DNA from: Oscillospiraceae bacterium
GTDB lineage: Bacteria > Bacillota > Clostridia > Oscillospirales > Acutalibacteraceae
Reading direction: 5' to 3'
Assembly: GCA_031290105.1 (NCBI GenBank)
Contig: JAITOD010000041.1
Coordinates: 1 to 38,517, forward strand
Length of the DNA stretch: 38,517 nucleotides
A program made the translations under genes and the position numbers. Of this stretch, positions 1 through 7,921 are shown one piece after another. The notes under the pieces are model-generated. The model was not told the DNA's origin. It made no database searches and saw only the letters and a program-made list of their open reading frames with translations. How positions within the stretch are numbered: position 1 is the stretch's first letter; every line of letters starts with the position of its first letter.

Positions 1-259
1 GCGAAACGTCAGTTTGCGGCAGGCGTGAAAAACCGCGTTGCCTTGCTTTCAATAGTGCGCAGAAATTGGCAGCCAAAAAAATCTAAAATCTGCCGTATCT
101 AAGAAGCTGTTCTCATAGAGCGAAATCGTTATGCGCCAAAACCGCGCGTATGCATACGCGGTACCATACGCTCAACCGTGCGGTAAGAAAAATACGGAAA
201 GTCAATAAAATCAAAGCGAAAAATCAAGCCTTGAGCTGATGAAAATAATCACACAAGTT
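1..259. other. Left-edge non-coding stretch
   Basis: No convincing gene is seen here on either strand: reading frames are short, lack ribosome sites and resemble no family I know. The only notable structure is a 16-base perfect palindrome at 145-160. No clear rho-independent terminator for the kinase gene ending at 260 is visible. The stretch could be the 3' flank of that gene plus the edge of a neighbouring unit outside the window. Confidence 0.5.
145..160. repeat. 16-bp perfect palindrome
   Basis: The sequence CGCGTATGCATACGCG reads identically on both strands. It has no loop and no following T tract, so it is a poor terminator. A dimeric DNA-binding protein site is possible, but nothing else supports a specific role. 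Confidence 0.5.
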
Positions 260-1159
260 CTAAGATTTAACAGCCAGCAGCTCCTCAAACATTAGCCCGT
301 GCAGAGGATCGCCGCCGCGCTCGTGCGTGATTTTCGCCGCCGCAGCAGTAAAATCCACCGCGCGTGCCATGGCATCCGGCAAGGCGGAACCTTGGGTCAG
401 CGCACCTGTCAATACGGACGCAAACACGTCGCCGCCGCCGGAATATGCCCCGGGGATTTTCTCCGCAAACGCAAAATGCGCGTCTTCTGCGGAATCAATG
501 CACGCTGCGCCGAATCCCCCTTGCCCGTTGTCCGCGCCGGTGAGCACTGCTGCGAGCGCACCGAGTCCCTGCAAAGCGCCCAGCAATTCGCGGGTATTTT
601 CCTCGCTGTGCGCGGCGTTGCTGTAAGTCCTGCCAAGCAACAGCGCAGCTTCCGTTTGGTTTGGCACAATCACGTCCGCAACGGCGCAAAGTGAGCGCAT
701 TTCGCGGACAAAAGCATCATCAAAGAGCGGGTAGAGTTTGCCATTATCTGCCATCGCAGGGTCACAGATAAACAACGCGCCGCCCTTGCGGAAGCTATCG
801 ACAAAATCGCGCACCTGCTCAATCTGGCGTATGCTGCCCAAAAAGCCGGAATAGATTGCGTCAAACTGCAGCCCAAGCGCACGATAATGCGCCAGAACGC
901 CGGGCAGGTCGTCGGTCATGTCGCGGCAGGTATAGCCCTCAACGCCCGTGTGCGCGGAGAGCACCGACGTTGGCACGCAGACGCACTGAATCCCCATGGC
1001 GGAGAGAATCGGCAGCGCAACGGTCAGCGAGCAGCGCCCGAAGCCGGAAATATCGTGTATGGCAAGCACGCGGTGTTGTTTGCTCATGATGCGGGCCGAG
1101 AGAGATCGCGCACCAACCTTGGGTTCTTTGTCCCGCGTCTTAACTTGCGTGTTTTTCAA
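260..1159 (-). CDS. Pyridoxamine/pyridoxal kinase (PfkB/ribokinase superfamily)
   Basis: Predicted to phosphorylate pyridoxamine or pyridoxal with ATP in B6 salvage. After a 24-residue N-terminal tail the protein shows the Clostridial B6-kinase opening HDISGFGRCSLTVALPIL and the superfamily C-terminal motif GAYSGGGDVFASVLTGAL, whose Asp is the catalytic base. Length (about 275 residues without the tail) fits the family. The start is unclear. TTG at 1159 has AGGGG six bases upstream, overlapping the yerC stop codon, so coupled translation is plausible. ATG at 1087 begins directly at the conserved fold but has no ribosome site. The gene lies 9 bases after yerC and is probably cotranscribed with it. 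Family assignment is firm; substrate preference among B6 vitamers is not determined. Confidence 0.85.
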   Translation of the reverse strand: MKNTQVKTRDKEPKVGARSLSARIMSKQHRVLAIHDISGFGRCSLTVALPILSAMGIQCVCVPTSVLSAHTGVEGYTCRDMTDDLPGVLAHYRALGLQFDAIYSGFLGSIRQIEQVRDFVDSFRKGGALFICDPAMADNGKLYPLFDDAFVREMRSLCAVADVIVPNQTEAALLLGRTYSNAAHSEENTRELLGALQGLGALAAVLTGADNGQGGFGAACIDSAEDAHFAFAEKIPGAYSGGGDVFASVLTGALTQGSALPDAMARAVDFTAAAAKITHERGGDPLHGLMFEELLAVKS

Positions 1160-1168
1160 ACTATACCC

Positions 1169-1453
1169 CTATGCGTTTTTGAACGCGATTGCGTAGCCGC
1201 CGCGGCTTTGCTCCATGCTGCGGCGCACACGGCTGATTGTGGCGGTTGACGCGCCGGTTATGTTGGCAATATCTGCATAAACGCGCTCCTCTGAGAGCAG
1301 CTTAGCCACGGCGAGCCGCTGAGCAATCGTGCGGATTTCCTGCGGCGTGCAGATATCCTCAAGCAGCTTTTGCGCGTCATTGGCTGTGTTTAGGGACGCA
1401 ACGGCGGCATAAAACAGTGCCGGATTGTCTTGGTGCGCGTCAATATTTTGCAT
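1169..1453 (-). CDS. YerC/YecD-type TrpR-related regulator
   Basis: A 94-residue helix-turn-helix protein of the TrpR superfamily (YerC/YecD). The fold spans nearly the whole chain, and the DNA-reading part is visible as VYADIANITGASTATISRVRR near residues 60-80. These proteins are small dimeric regulators in Firmicutes whose targets are mostly unknown. I chose ATG 1453 because GGAGGA lies six bases upstream; an in-frame TTG at 1468 falls inside that ribosome site and is unlikely. The gene is read from a promoter at 1501-1529 and is followed by the B6 kinase. Its promoter overlaps that of folA, which suggests linked or competing expression, though no operator can be defined. Confidence 0.88.
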   Translation of the reverse strand: MQNIDAHQDNPALFYAAVASLNTANDAQKLLEDICTPQEIRTIAQRLAVAKLLSEERVYADIANITGASTATISRVRRSMEQSRGGYAIAFKNA

Positions 1454-1473
1454 GGCTTTCCTCCGCAAACAGA

Positions 1474-1502
1474 TTGCTAAATCAGAACAAATCTGCTACA
1501 AT
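1474..1502 (+). promoter_or_regulatory. SigA-type promoter for folA
   Basis: TTGCTA at 1474-1479, a 17-base spacer and TACAAT at 1497-1502 read toward folA. The -10 box shares two bases with the -10 box of the opposing yerC promoter, so polymerase binding at the two should be mutually exclusive. Confidence 0.6.
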
Positions 1503-1529
1503 TATAGCACACTAAAGCGTGAAAGTAAA
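1501..1529 (-). promoter_or_regulatory. SigA-type promoter for yerC
   Basis: On the minus strand, TTTACT (1524-1529), a 17-base spacer and a perfect TATAAT (1501-1506). The -35 box is followed by TTC, giving TTTACTTTC, the same nonamer used by both promoters near 19850. Confidence 0.7.
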
Positions 1530-1542
1530 GGGGGCGTGAGAT

Positions 1543-2067
1543 ATGCGCCTTATCGCGTCCGCAGACGAAAGCTGGGGCATTGGCCTTGACGGCGATTTGC
1601 TGTTGAGCACCCGCGCGGACATGGCTCATTTGCGCGAATTGACGATGGGGCACGTGCTCCTCATGGGCGGGCGGACTTTCCGCAGTCTGCCGAACGGGGC
1701 ATTGCCGGGGCGGGTGAACGTCGTCCTCACACGCACAAAGCTCTATGCAACGCCAGGCGAGGGTTGCATCGGACGCCTGCGCATTGCGCACTCACCGGAG
1801 GAAGCCCTTGCAATCCTCGCCGAGCACCCAAGCAAGGAGCACTTTCTGTTCGGCGGCGGGGAGATTTACCGGCTGTTCCTGCAATATTGTACCCGTGCGG
1901 ACATAACCCGCTATGCGCCGCGCCCCGGTGACAGCTCACGCCGGGCAGATACATTCATGCCGCGCCTGGATTTGCCGGACGGTTGGGCATTGACGGGCAA
2001 ATCGCCGATGATGGAGGAGGACGGGCTGCAATTTTGCTTTGAATCATGGGAATACAATAAAAGCTAA
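1543..2067 (+). CDS. folA: Dihydrofolate reductase
   Basis: Reduces dihydrofolate to tetrahydrofolate with NADPH in the cytoplasm. The 174-residue protein opens with MRLIASADESWGIGLDGDLL, the DHFR substrate-loop signature (W-G-I-G), followed by the cofactor segment VLLMGGRTFRSLP and the later FLFGGGEIYRLF motif. Length is typical. The ATG is preceded by a GGGGG-containing ribosome site about nine bases upstream. No thymidylate synthase is adjacent; the gene seems to be transcribed alone from the promoter at 1474-1502. Downstream, 10 bases after the stop, begins the promoter of the next gene. Confidence 0.93.
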   Translation: MRLIASADESWGIGLDGDLLLSTRADMAHLRELTMGHVLLMGGRTFRSLPNGALPGRVNVVLTRTKLYATPGEGCIGRLRIAHSPEEALAILAEHPSKEHFLFGGGEIYRLFLQYCTRADITRYAPRPGDSSRRADTFMPRLDLPDGWALTGKSPMMEEDGLQFCFESWEYNKS

Positions 2068-2076
2068 AGGGTTCGC

Positions 2077-2105
2077 TTGCAATTCTCAGTTCAATGTGCT
2101 ATAAT
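2077..2105 (+). promoter_or_regulatory. SigA-type promoter for the foldase-like gene
   Basis: TTGCAA (2077-2082), a 17-base spacer and a perfect TATAAT (2100-2105), immediately after folA. Transcription would start near 2112, which rules out start codons upstream of it and supports ATG 2161. Confidence 0.8.
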
Positions 2106-2160
2106 CACTGAATCTGTCCGCGCACTGCGGAACATTCTTACCGAACGGGGTCTTGAGAAA

Positions 2161-4050
2161 ATGGATAAGCATAAAGATACCACAAAATCGCGGGAGTCGG
2201 AATTGGAGAAAATCACAAAAGCCAAACCCAAAAAACGCAAGGTCAGCCGCAAAAAGGGCGGCAGCGAACGCATTATCCCAATCATCGAAAAGGTTATTGC
2301 CGTGGTGCTGGCGCTGGCGCTGATAAGCGGCATTGGCTATACGATCATTTCGCAGACGGGGATTGTTCAGAAGATTTCCAAGGTTGCAACCGTTGGCGAC
2401 GAGCGCCTTACCGTGCTGCTTTATAACTATGCGTACCGCCAAAACTTTGGCAACCTGTTCAGCCAGTATGCCCAGTATTATCAGTACCTTGGTGCTTCCG
2501 CCGGGTATGATATCACCAAGCTCCCCTCCGAGCAGGAATACACCGCCGGCGAAGACCAGATTGCGGAGTTCCCGGAAGCCGCTACTTGGGAAACTTGGGC
2601 GGATGTGCTTGAGTTCCAAACCATTAAGAGTATGCAGCGCTCCCTTGCGCTCTACCTTACCGCGCTTGAAACTGAGGGCAACCAAGAAGCCACAAGCATT
2701 GTTACAGCGCCCGTAAGCACCGTTGCACCCACCACTAATGAATACGGCGCAACCAGCCCCTCCGTTGCAACGCCAAGCTCTGTGCAAACAATCGTTTCGC
2801 CGTACAGCTCCCTTACAGACGAAGAGCGGGCGGAGATTGACAGCCAGATTGAGGAATCCCGCACAAGCAACGCGGCGCAAAACACCGCGCTCAACGCAGC
2901 ATTAGCGCAGCAATACGGTCACGGCTTTACCGAGAAGGTTTTGCGTAATCAACTGGCGCTGGAGATACTGGCAACACGCCTTTCGCAGGGCAAGCTTGAG
3001 GAATTCAAAAAAATCTATACCGATGCAAAGTGCACGGAGCTTTATAACGCGGACCTCGTAAAATACGGTATGCTGGATTACCGCGTGTTCACCAAAACAG
3101 CGGACGTTCCGGTGCAGAAGGAAGGCGAGAAGGACGAGGATTACGCTGCACGCAAGCTGGCTGCAATAGAGAAAAACAAGAAGGCTGCAAAGGCTATCGT
3201 GAAAAAAATCAATGACGAAGATACCTACCTTGCGCAGGCAAAAATTCAGGGTAAGGCACAGGCTGCCGATGCAAGCACTTATGAATTCAGCGCGGCGGAC
3301 ACACTCAACGCGCGCAGTGCCGGCACCGACCTCAACAAGGTAACTGAGAAAACCGACGAAGAAGTTGCGGCAGATACAAACTTCCAGTCCGCCGCAGCAA
3401 AGTGGGCGTTCAGCAAGGACCGCAAGGCGGGCAATGTTGGGCTTTATTTCGGCGCGGACGGCACGGCAACGTTCATCTATATCGTGCGGCCAAGCTATGC
3501 GTTTGTCCCGGTGTCAGTGCGTGAAATCGTGCTTGCGCCGGTGAGCACTTCCGAATCAGACACCGCGGCGGTATACACTGATACGGAAATCGCCGCCGCT
3601 AAAAAGAAGGCACAGGATGTGTTGGCGGCGTATAAAAAGGGTAAGAAGACCGCTGAGAGCTTTGGCGAGCTTGCCGTGGGCAACTCGAGCGGCGAAACCG
3701 CGGCGGACGGCGGCGTCGTGGCAATCGATTCCGCCTCAACGCAGGACGCCGCTTATCTCAGCTGGGCGTTCAATCCCGCACGCAAGGCGGGCGACACCAC
3801 GATACTGACGATTGACAACACAAGCTACGTTTTGTATTTTGAGGCGAAAGAGAAGGCGACCTACTTCGAAACAATTGCCTCCGAAAAGAGCCAAGAGGAC
3901 TACACCAAATACGAAGACGAGCTGCTTGCCCAAGACCGCTTTAAGCTCAACATCAAATACAGCGCGGCACGCAAGGCGACCAAGGTGAACGAAAATTGGA
4001 TCCGCAAAATCCTGCCGAATTATCTGGAGCAGGTGCTGGGCACCAGCTGA
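2161..4050 (+). CDS. Membrane-anchored PrsA/SurA-like foldase candidate
   Basis: A 629-residue protein with a short Lys/Arg-rich cytoplasmic tail (1-38), one membrane helix (about 40-64, IIEKVIAVVLALALISGIGY) and a long outer part. The region just after the helix (VGDERLTVLLYNYAYRQNFGNLF) resembles SurA/PrsA N-terminal chaperone segments. The last 200 residues, with FVPVSVREIVLAPV, a SFGELAVGNSSGE stretch and GVVAIDSAST, look like a degenerate parvulin rotamase domain. It probably assists folding of exported proteins. Low-complexity Ser/Thr/Val-rich sequence sits near 180-225. The frame is open back to 2077, but the promoter there makes ATG 2161 the best start. The family call rests on distant resemblance; prolyl isomerase activity is uncertain. 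Confidence 0.6.
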   Translation: MDKHKDTTKSRESELEKITKAKPKKRKVSRKKGGSERIIPIIEKVIAVVLALALISGIGYTIISQTGIVQKISKVATVGDERLTVLLYNYAYRQNFGNLFSQYAQYYQYLGASAGYDITKLPSEQEYTAGEDQIAEFPEAATWETWADVLEFQTIKSMQRSLALYLTALETEGNQEATSIVTAPVSTVAPTTNEYGATSPSVATPSSVQTIVSPYSSLTDEERAEIDSQIEESRTSNAAQNTALNAALAQQYGHGFTEKVLRNQLALEILATRLSQGKLEEFKKIYTDAKCTELYNADLVKYGMLDYRVFTKTADVPVQKEGEKDEDYAARKLAAIEKNKKAAKAIVKKINDEDTYLAQAKIQGKAQAADASTYEFSAADTLNARSAGTDLNKVTEKTDEEVAADTNFQSAAAKWAFSKDRKAGNVGLYFGADGTATFIYIVRPSYAFVPVSVREIVLAPVSTSESDTAAVYTDTEIAAAKKKAQDVLAAYKKGKKTAESFGELAVGNSSGETAADGGVVAIDSASTQDAAYLSWAFNPARKAGDTTILTIDNTSYVLYFEAKEKATYFETIASEKSQEDYTKYEDELLAQDRFKLNIKYSAARKATKVNENWIRKILPNYLEQVLGTS

Positions 4051-4070
4051 CCGTTAAAAAGTTGACGCTT

Positions 4071-4098
4071 TAGGGGTGCGGAGCTATTCGCGCCCCTA
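4071..4098 (+). terminator. Hairpin after the foldase-like gene
   Basis: TAGGGGTGCG and CGCGCCCCTA pair over ten positions (one G-T) around an eight-base loop. There is no clear T tract, so it may be a weak terminator or a processing stem ahead of the amidohydrolase gene. Confidence 0.45.
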
Positions 4099-4121
4099 AT
4101 CTATAGCGGAGGAGGAGCATT

Positions 4122-5273
4122 ATGCTGCTGCAAAACGTGCGCGTAGTCCCGGTTTCCCGCGAGCCGATAGACAATGGCTGGATTCTTTTCAGCGAAAAAA
4201 TCGAGTCCCTCGGCAGCATGGAATCGTGCCCGCCCGGCGATGGCATTGACTGCGCCGGGCTGACCGCTTATCCCGGTTTTGTTGACGCGCACACGCACCT
4301 TGGTCTTTTCGGCGACGCACAGGATAGCATGGGCGACGACGGCAACGAGGACACCAACCCCTCCACACCGCAAGTGCGCGCGCTTGACGGGCTGAATCCC
4401 TTTGACCCCTGCTGGCAGGAGGCGCTCCGTGCCGGAGTGACCGCAGTTTGCACAGCTCCGGGGAGCGCGAACCCAATCGGCGGCATGGCGTGTATTCTCA
4501 AGACCTATGGGCATGGTCTGCCCGAAAATCGAGTGCTGCGCCGTGCTGATATACTCAAGCTTGCCCTTGGAGAAAACCCAAAACGCACCTATGGCTCGCG
4601 GCAAGCACTGCCAATCACGCGCATGGGCATTGCCGCGCTCATACGGGAGAAATTTACGGCGGCGCGGGAATATTCGGATAAGCGCGGGGGCGAGGATAAG
4701 CCCGATTTTGAGCCTGAGTTGGACGCGCTTGCGCTTGTTTTTGCGCACAGGCTCACCCTGCACATACATGCCCACAGAGCGGACGATATCCTCACGGGCG
4801 TGCGCCTTGCGGAGGAATTTTCTCTGCCGTACGTGATTGTCCACGGCACTCAAGGGCACATTATTGCGGATATTCTTGCTGAGAAAGACGCGGCAGTGCT
4901 CTGCGGGCCATTGCTTGGCGACCGCTGTAAGCCGGAGCTTGCCGGGGCAATGCCGGGCAATCCGGGGATTCTTTGCACAGCCGGGGTGAGAACCGCCATC
5001 ATCACGGACCACCCGGAAACGCCCGCGCAGTATCTGCCGCTGACCGCAGGGCTGGCTGTACGTGAGGGTATGGCGTGGGCGGACGCGCTGCGGGCAATCA
5101 CGCTGACGCCCGCCGAGATTTTGGGAATTGCAGACAGGGTTGGCTCGCTGGAGCCGGGCAAGGATGCGGATATTGTGCTCTTTGCTTGCGACCCGCTGAC
5201 AGTCGCTGCCAAGCCTGTGCAGGTCTATGCGGGCGGCAAGCCCCGGATAATCAGCGGGGAGAGTCAAGCATGA
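4122..5273 (+). CDS. Metal-dependent amidohydrolase (imidazolonepropionase-like)
   Basis: A 383-residue cytoplasmic hydrolase of the amidohydrolase superfamily. It has the N-terminal beta-sandwich part, the metal motif PGFVDAHTHLG (His57, His59), candidate metal histidines in LTLHIHAHRAD and VIVHGTQGH, and ITDHPETP, whose Asp is likely catalytic. The C-terminal ALRAITLTPAEILGIADRVG and LEPGKDADIVLF segments are family hallmarks. The exact substrate (cyclic amide, dipeptide or other C-N bond) cannot be read from sequence. The ATG has GGAGGAGG upstream. The stop overlaps the next start (ATGA), so it is translationally coupled to the fumarase-type alpha subunit, suggesting a shared degradative role. 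Confidence 0.85.
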   Translation: MLLQNVRVVPVSREPIDNGWILFSEKIESLGSMESCPPGDGIDCAGLTAYPGFVDAHTHLGLFGDAQDSMGDDGNEDTNPSTPQVRALDGLNPFDPCWQEALRAGVTAVCTAPGSANPIGGMACILKTYGHGLPENRVLRRADILKLALGENPKRTYGSRQALPITRMGIAALIREKFTAAREYSDKRGGEDKPDFEPELDALALVFAHRLTLHIHAHRADDILTGVRLAEEFSLPYVIVHGTQGHIIADILAEKDAAVLCGPLLGDRCKPELAGAMPGNPGILCTAGVRTAIITDHPETPAQYLPLTAGLAVREGMAWADALRAITLTPAEILGIADRVGSLEPGKDADIVLFACDPLTVAAKPVQVYAGGKPRIISGESQA

Positions 5274-6112
5274 AAGAAATCCACGTTACACAAATTGAGC
5301 GAACAATCGCCGAGCTGTGCATTCGGGCAAACCGTATCCTCCCGGCAGATTTGGCGGCGTGTATCCGCAATTGCGCCCAAACGGAGCCGAACGCGCGCGC
5401 GGCGGAAACTCTGCGCTTGCTGGAAGAAAACCGCCGCGCCGCCGAGGAAATGAGCATTCCCATCTGCCAGGACACGGGCATGGCGGTTGTTTTTGCGGAA
5501 CTTGGGCAGGATGCGCACATTGTCGGCGGCGGATTTGCCGAGGCGGTCAACCGCGGTGTGGCGCGGGGTTACAGCGAAGGCTGCCTGCGCAGGTCCGTGG
5601 TCGCCGACCCGCTGCGCCGGGAGAATACGGGCGACAACACTCCCGCCGTGCTTTATACTGAGCTGACGCATGGCGATTCTCTGCGCCTGACGGTATGTCC
5701 AAAGGGCTTTGGCAGCGAAAACATGAGCGCTCTGAGAATGTTCACGCCTGCCGCCGGGCGGGATGATATTGTGCGTTTTTCGGTCGATACAGTGACAAAA
5801 GCGGGAGGGAATCCATGCCCGCCGCTGGTGTTGGGCGTCGGCATCGGCAGCACTTTCGAGGGCTGTGCGCTGCTGGCTAAGAGGGCGCTCTGCCGCCCGC
5901 TTGGCGAGAGAAATCCTGACCCATACTACTGTGCGCTGGAGGAGGAAATCCTGGCGCGGGTGAACGAAACCGGCGTTGGACCGCAGGGTCTTGGCGGCTC
6001 AACGACTGCGCTTGCGGTGAACGTCCTTGCCGCACCGACGCACATTGCGGGTTTGCCGGTGGCAATAAACGTTGGCTGTCACGTCACGCGGCACGCGGCG
6101 GCGATTTTGTGA
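5270..6112 (+). CDS. Fumarase/tartrate dehydratase-type alpha subunit, without beta subunit
   Basis: A 280-residue protein matching the alpha chain of class I Fe-S hydro-lyases (two-subunit fumarase or L-tartrate dehydratase). The three expected cluster cysteines are present: Cys66 (PICQDTG), Cys183 (GGNPCPPLVLG) and Cys270 (NVGCHVTRHA). MSALRMFTPA and GPQGLGGSTTALAV are also family motifs. Such enzymes reversibly add water to a dicarboxylate double bond. The beta subunit, normally the next gene, is missing: a terminator follows and the next gene is on the other strand. ATG 5270 overlaps the amidohydrolase stop and has GGGGAGAG upstream. Fumarate is the usual substrate, but with an amidohydrolase partner a different unsaturated acid is possible. 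Confidence 0.85.
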   Translation: MKEIHVTQIERTIAELCIRANRILPADLAACIRNCAQTEPNARAAETLRLLEENRRAAEEMSIPICQDTGMAVVFAELGQDAHIVGGGFAEAVNRGVARGYSEGCLRRSVVADPLRRENTGDNTPAVLYTELTHGDSLRLTVCPKGFGSENMSALRMFTPAAGRDDIVRFSVDTVTKAGGNPCPPLVLGVGIGSTFEGCALLAKRALCRPLGERNPDPYYCALEEEILARVNETGVGPQGLGGSTTALAVNVLAAPTHIAGLPVAINVGCHVTRHAAAIL

Positions 6113-6130
6113 GCTTAGCTGCTGAAACAA

Positions 6131-6162
6131 AACAGCCCCTCCCGTTTTTGGGAGAGGCTGTT
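6131..6162. terminator. Bidirectional rho-independent terminator
   Basis: AACAGCC-C-CTCCC pairs with GGGAG-A-GGCTGTT around a short loop. On the minus strand it is followed by TTTTGTTT, so it best serves the binding-protein gene ending at 6189, but it also lies at the end of the plus-strand operon. Confidence 0.8.
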
Positions 6163-6188
6163 GCTGATTAATGCCTTACGCGCCGGGG

Positions 6189-7079
6189 TCAAGGGGTGCC
6201 GGACGACGGCTCGGGCACAGCCGTACCGGCATAGACGACGATGCACTGCGCCTGATTGATATAGGGTTTGGTTTGATAGAAAACTTCTTGGCGCGCCTCG
6301 GTGATGGAATAGCTGGAAATAATGCAGTCATACTGCTTATTGCGCAAGCCGGCTTCAATGCCGGTCCATGCAGTGTCAACGAACTCGACCTCAAGCCCAA
6401 GCACCTCTGCGATTGCCTTAGCAAGGTCAATGTCGAAACCCATTGGGGTTTTGCCATCGTCCTGTTTGTATTCCATGGGCGGGTAGGCAATTTCGCAGCC
6501 CACTGTGAGCTTGCCCGCTTTTTTGAGGTCAGAATCCGGAACATTCGGGATTTCGGGGGCGGTGGTGGCAGTGCGTGTGCCTGCGGTGAAGTCGTCGCCG
6601 AAAACTTTCAGGGCAATTTCCTTGAGCTTGCCGTTGACGTAGAGCGTGTCAAGGGCGGCCTCGATAGCGGCGGCAAGCTCTGTTGAGCTTTTACGCAGAC
6701 CGATTCCGAGAGGCTCGCCGGTTTTGTCCAGCCACACGCGATTGTAATCTGCACTGTCCGTGCCCTGGGTGTAATAAGCCGCAACAACGGAGTCCACATA
6801 GACGGCGTCTACGCGTCCGGCGCTCAGCTCTTTGAAGCAGTCTTTAACATCCTCATACGCGGAAACTGTAATTTTGTCTTTGTCGCCGCGGTTCTCGTTT
6901 TGCGCGGTGATGAGTTCAAAAGAGGTTGTGCCGTTCTGCACGGCGATTGTGTGCCCGTAAAAATCGTCCGGGCTCTTGATGTTGACGGTTCCTGTTGTTT
7001 GGGGTGTGCAAGCGGCAAACACGGTTATGATAATCGCGAGCGCTGCCAGAATTGCGAGGGCTTTTTGTGTGGTCTTCAT
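6189..7079 (-). CDS. Amino-acid ABC-type binding lipoprotein, apparently circularly permuted
   Basis: A 296-residue exported lipoprotein of the SBP_bac_3 family. Residues 1-23 are a signal peptide ending FAAC, with Cys24 as the lipidated residue. In ordinary members the chain begins with the ligand-binding strand (LTVGC-like), continues to the QCIVV hinge, then the HTIAVQNGTTS lobe. Here the order is reversed: residues 35-165 carry the second half (YGHTIAVQNGTTSFELI, DAVYVDSVVAAYY, PLGIGLRKSS, LYVNGKLKEIALKVFG), then a Thr/Pro linker (166-183), then the first half (KAGKLTVGCEIAYPPMEY, MGFDIDLAKAIAEVLG, DCIISSYSITEARQEVFYQT, QCIVV). All elements of one domain are present once. No permease or ATPase lies nearby. 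Start has TAGGAGG upstream and a consensus promoter. Confidence 0.85.
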   Translation of the reverse strand: MKTTQKALAILAALAIIITVFAACTPQTTGTVNIKSPDDFYGHTIAVQNGTTSFELITAQNENRGDKDKITVSAYEDVKDCFKELSAGRVDAVYVDSVVAAYYTQGTDSADYNRVWLDKTGEPLGIGLRKSSTELAAAIEAALDTLYVNGKLKEIALKVFGDDFTAGTRTATTAPEIPNVPDSDLKKAGKLTVGCEIAYPPMEYKQDDGKTPMGFDIDLAKAIAEVLGLEVEFVDTAWTGIEAGLRNKQYDCIISSYSITEARQEVFYQTKPYINQAQCIVVYAGTAVPEPSSGTP

Positions 7080-7116
7080 GTTTTCCTCCTATATTTTGGG
7101 ATATCCGGGTGACTAT

Positions 7117-7145
7117 ATTCTACCTCAAATGCTATGCGTTGTCAA
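7117..7145 (-). promoter_or_regulatory. SigA-type promoter for the binding protein
   Basis: On the minus strand a perfect TTGACA (7140-7145), a 17-base spacer and TAGAAT (7117-7122), about 38 bases before the start codon. A strong constitutive-type promoter. Confidence 0.85.
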
Positions 7146-7165
7146 GCGGTAGTTTTCCGATAGAG

Positions 7166-7197
7166 AAAAAGCAGGGGATTTTCGCCCCTGCTTTTTT
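7166..7197. terminator. Bidirectional terminator after rplA
   Basis: GCAGGGG and CCCCTGC form a perfect stem around a seven-base loop, flanked by runs of A on one side and T on the other. It ends the ribosomal operon on the minus strand and insulates it from the binding-protein promoter. Confidence 0.85.
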
Positions 7198-7208
7198 GTT
7201 TATTATGT

Positions 7209-7907
7209 TTATTCCGCTGCGGTCAGGCGCACGGGGTTGACCTTAACGCCGGGACCCATTGTGCACGCCAGCACGCAGGAGCGGACGTACTGCCCCTTGG
7301 ACGCGGAGGGCTTTGCCTTGATGATGGCGTCCAACAGAGTGCTGAAGTTTTCTTGGAGCTTTTCGGTGCCGAAGCTAGCTTTGCCGATCGGGCAGTGGAT
7401 GATGTTGGTTTTGTCTAGCCTGTATTCAATCTTACCGGCCTTTGCTTCGGTGACTGCGCGCCCAACGTCCGGCGTGACTGTGCCCGCCTTTGGTGATGGC
7501 ATGAGTCCGCGTGGACCGAGCACCTTGCCCAAGCGTCCAACCAGCCCCATCATGTTCGGCGCGGCAATGCACACGTCAAAATCCATGAATCCGCCTTGAA
7601 TCTGCGCAAGCAAATCTTCCGCGCCAACGATTTCCGCGCCGGCGTCCTTTGCGGCTTTTTCGTCGTCGCCCTTGGCAAACACGCACACGCGCACGCTGCG
7701 TCCTGTGCCGTTTGGCAGAACCACCGCACCGCGGACCTGTTGGTCTGCGTGGCGGCTGTCCACGCCCAAGCGGACGTGCACTTCAACGGTTTCGTCGAAT
7801 TTTGCGGTTTTGGTCTTCACAACCAAATCAAGCGCATCAGTTGGGTCATACAGCGTTGCTTTGTCAACAAGCTTTGCAACGTCGGTATATTTTTTGCCGA
7901 ATTTCAT
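7209..7907 (-). CDS. rplA: Ribosomal protein L1
   Basis: A 232-residue large-subunit protein that binds 23S rRNA at the L1 stalk. The hallmarks are [28 protein letters not shown] and [16 protein letters not shown], and the length is normal. GGGGG lies upstream of the ATG. It follows rplK after 14 bases. In many bacteria L1 represses translation of its own rplK-rplA message, but no L1 binding site could be assigned with confidence. The operon ends here at a terminator rather than running on to rplJ-rplL. Confidence 0.98.
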   Translation of the reverse strand: MKFGKKYTDVAKLVDKATLYDPTDALDLVVKTKTAKFDETVEVHVRLGVDSRHADQQVRGAVVLPNGTGRSVRVCVFAKGDDEKAAKDAGAEIVGAEDLLAQIQGGFMDFDVCIAAPNMMGLVGRLGKVLGPRGLMPSPKAGTVTPDVGRAVTEAKAGKIEYRLDKTNIIHCPIGKASFGTEKLQENFSTLLDAIIKAKPSASKGQYVRSCVLACTMGPGVKVNPVRLTAAE

Positions 7908-7921
7908 ATCACTTTACCCCC

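Noticed and set aside
4101-5267. Long open frame on the minus strand opposite the amidohydrolase
   Set aside because: It mirrors the codon pattern of the real gene, has Arg/His-rich non-protein-like composition and no ribosome site or domain.
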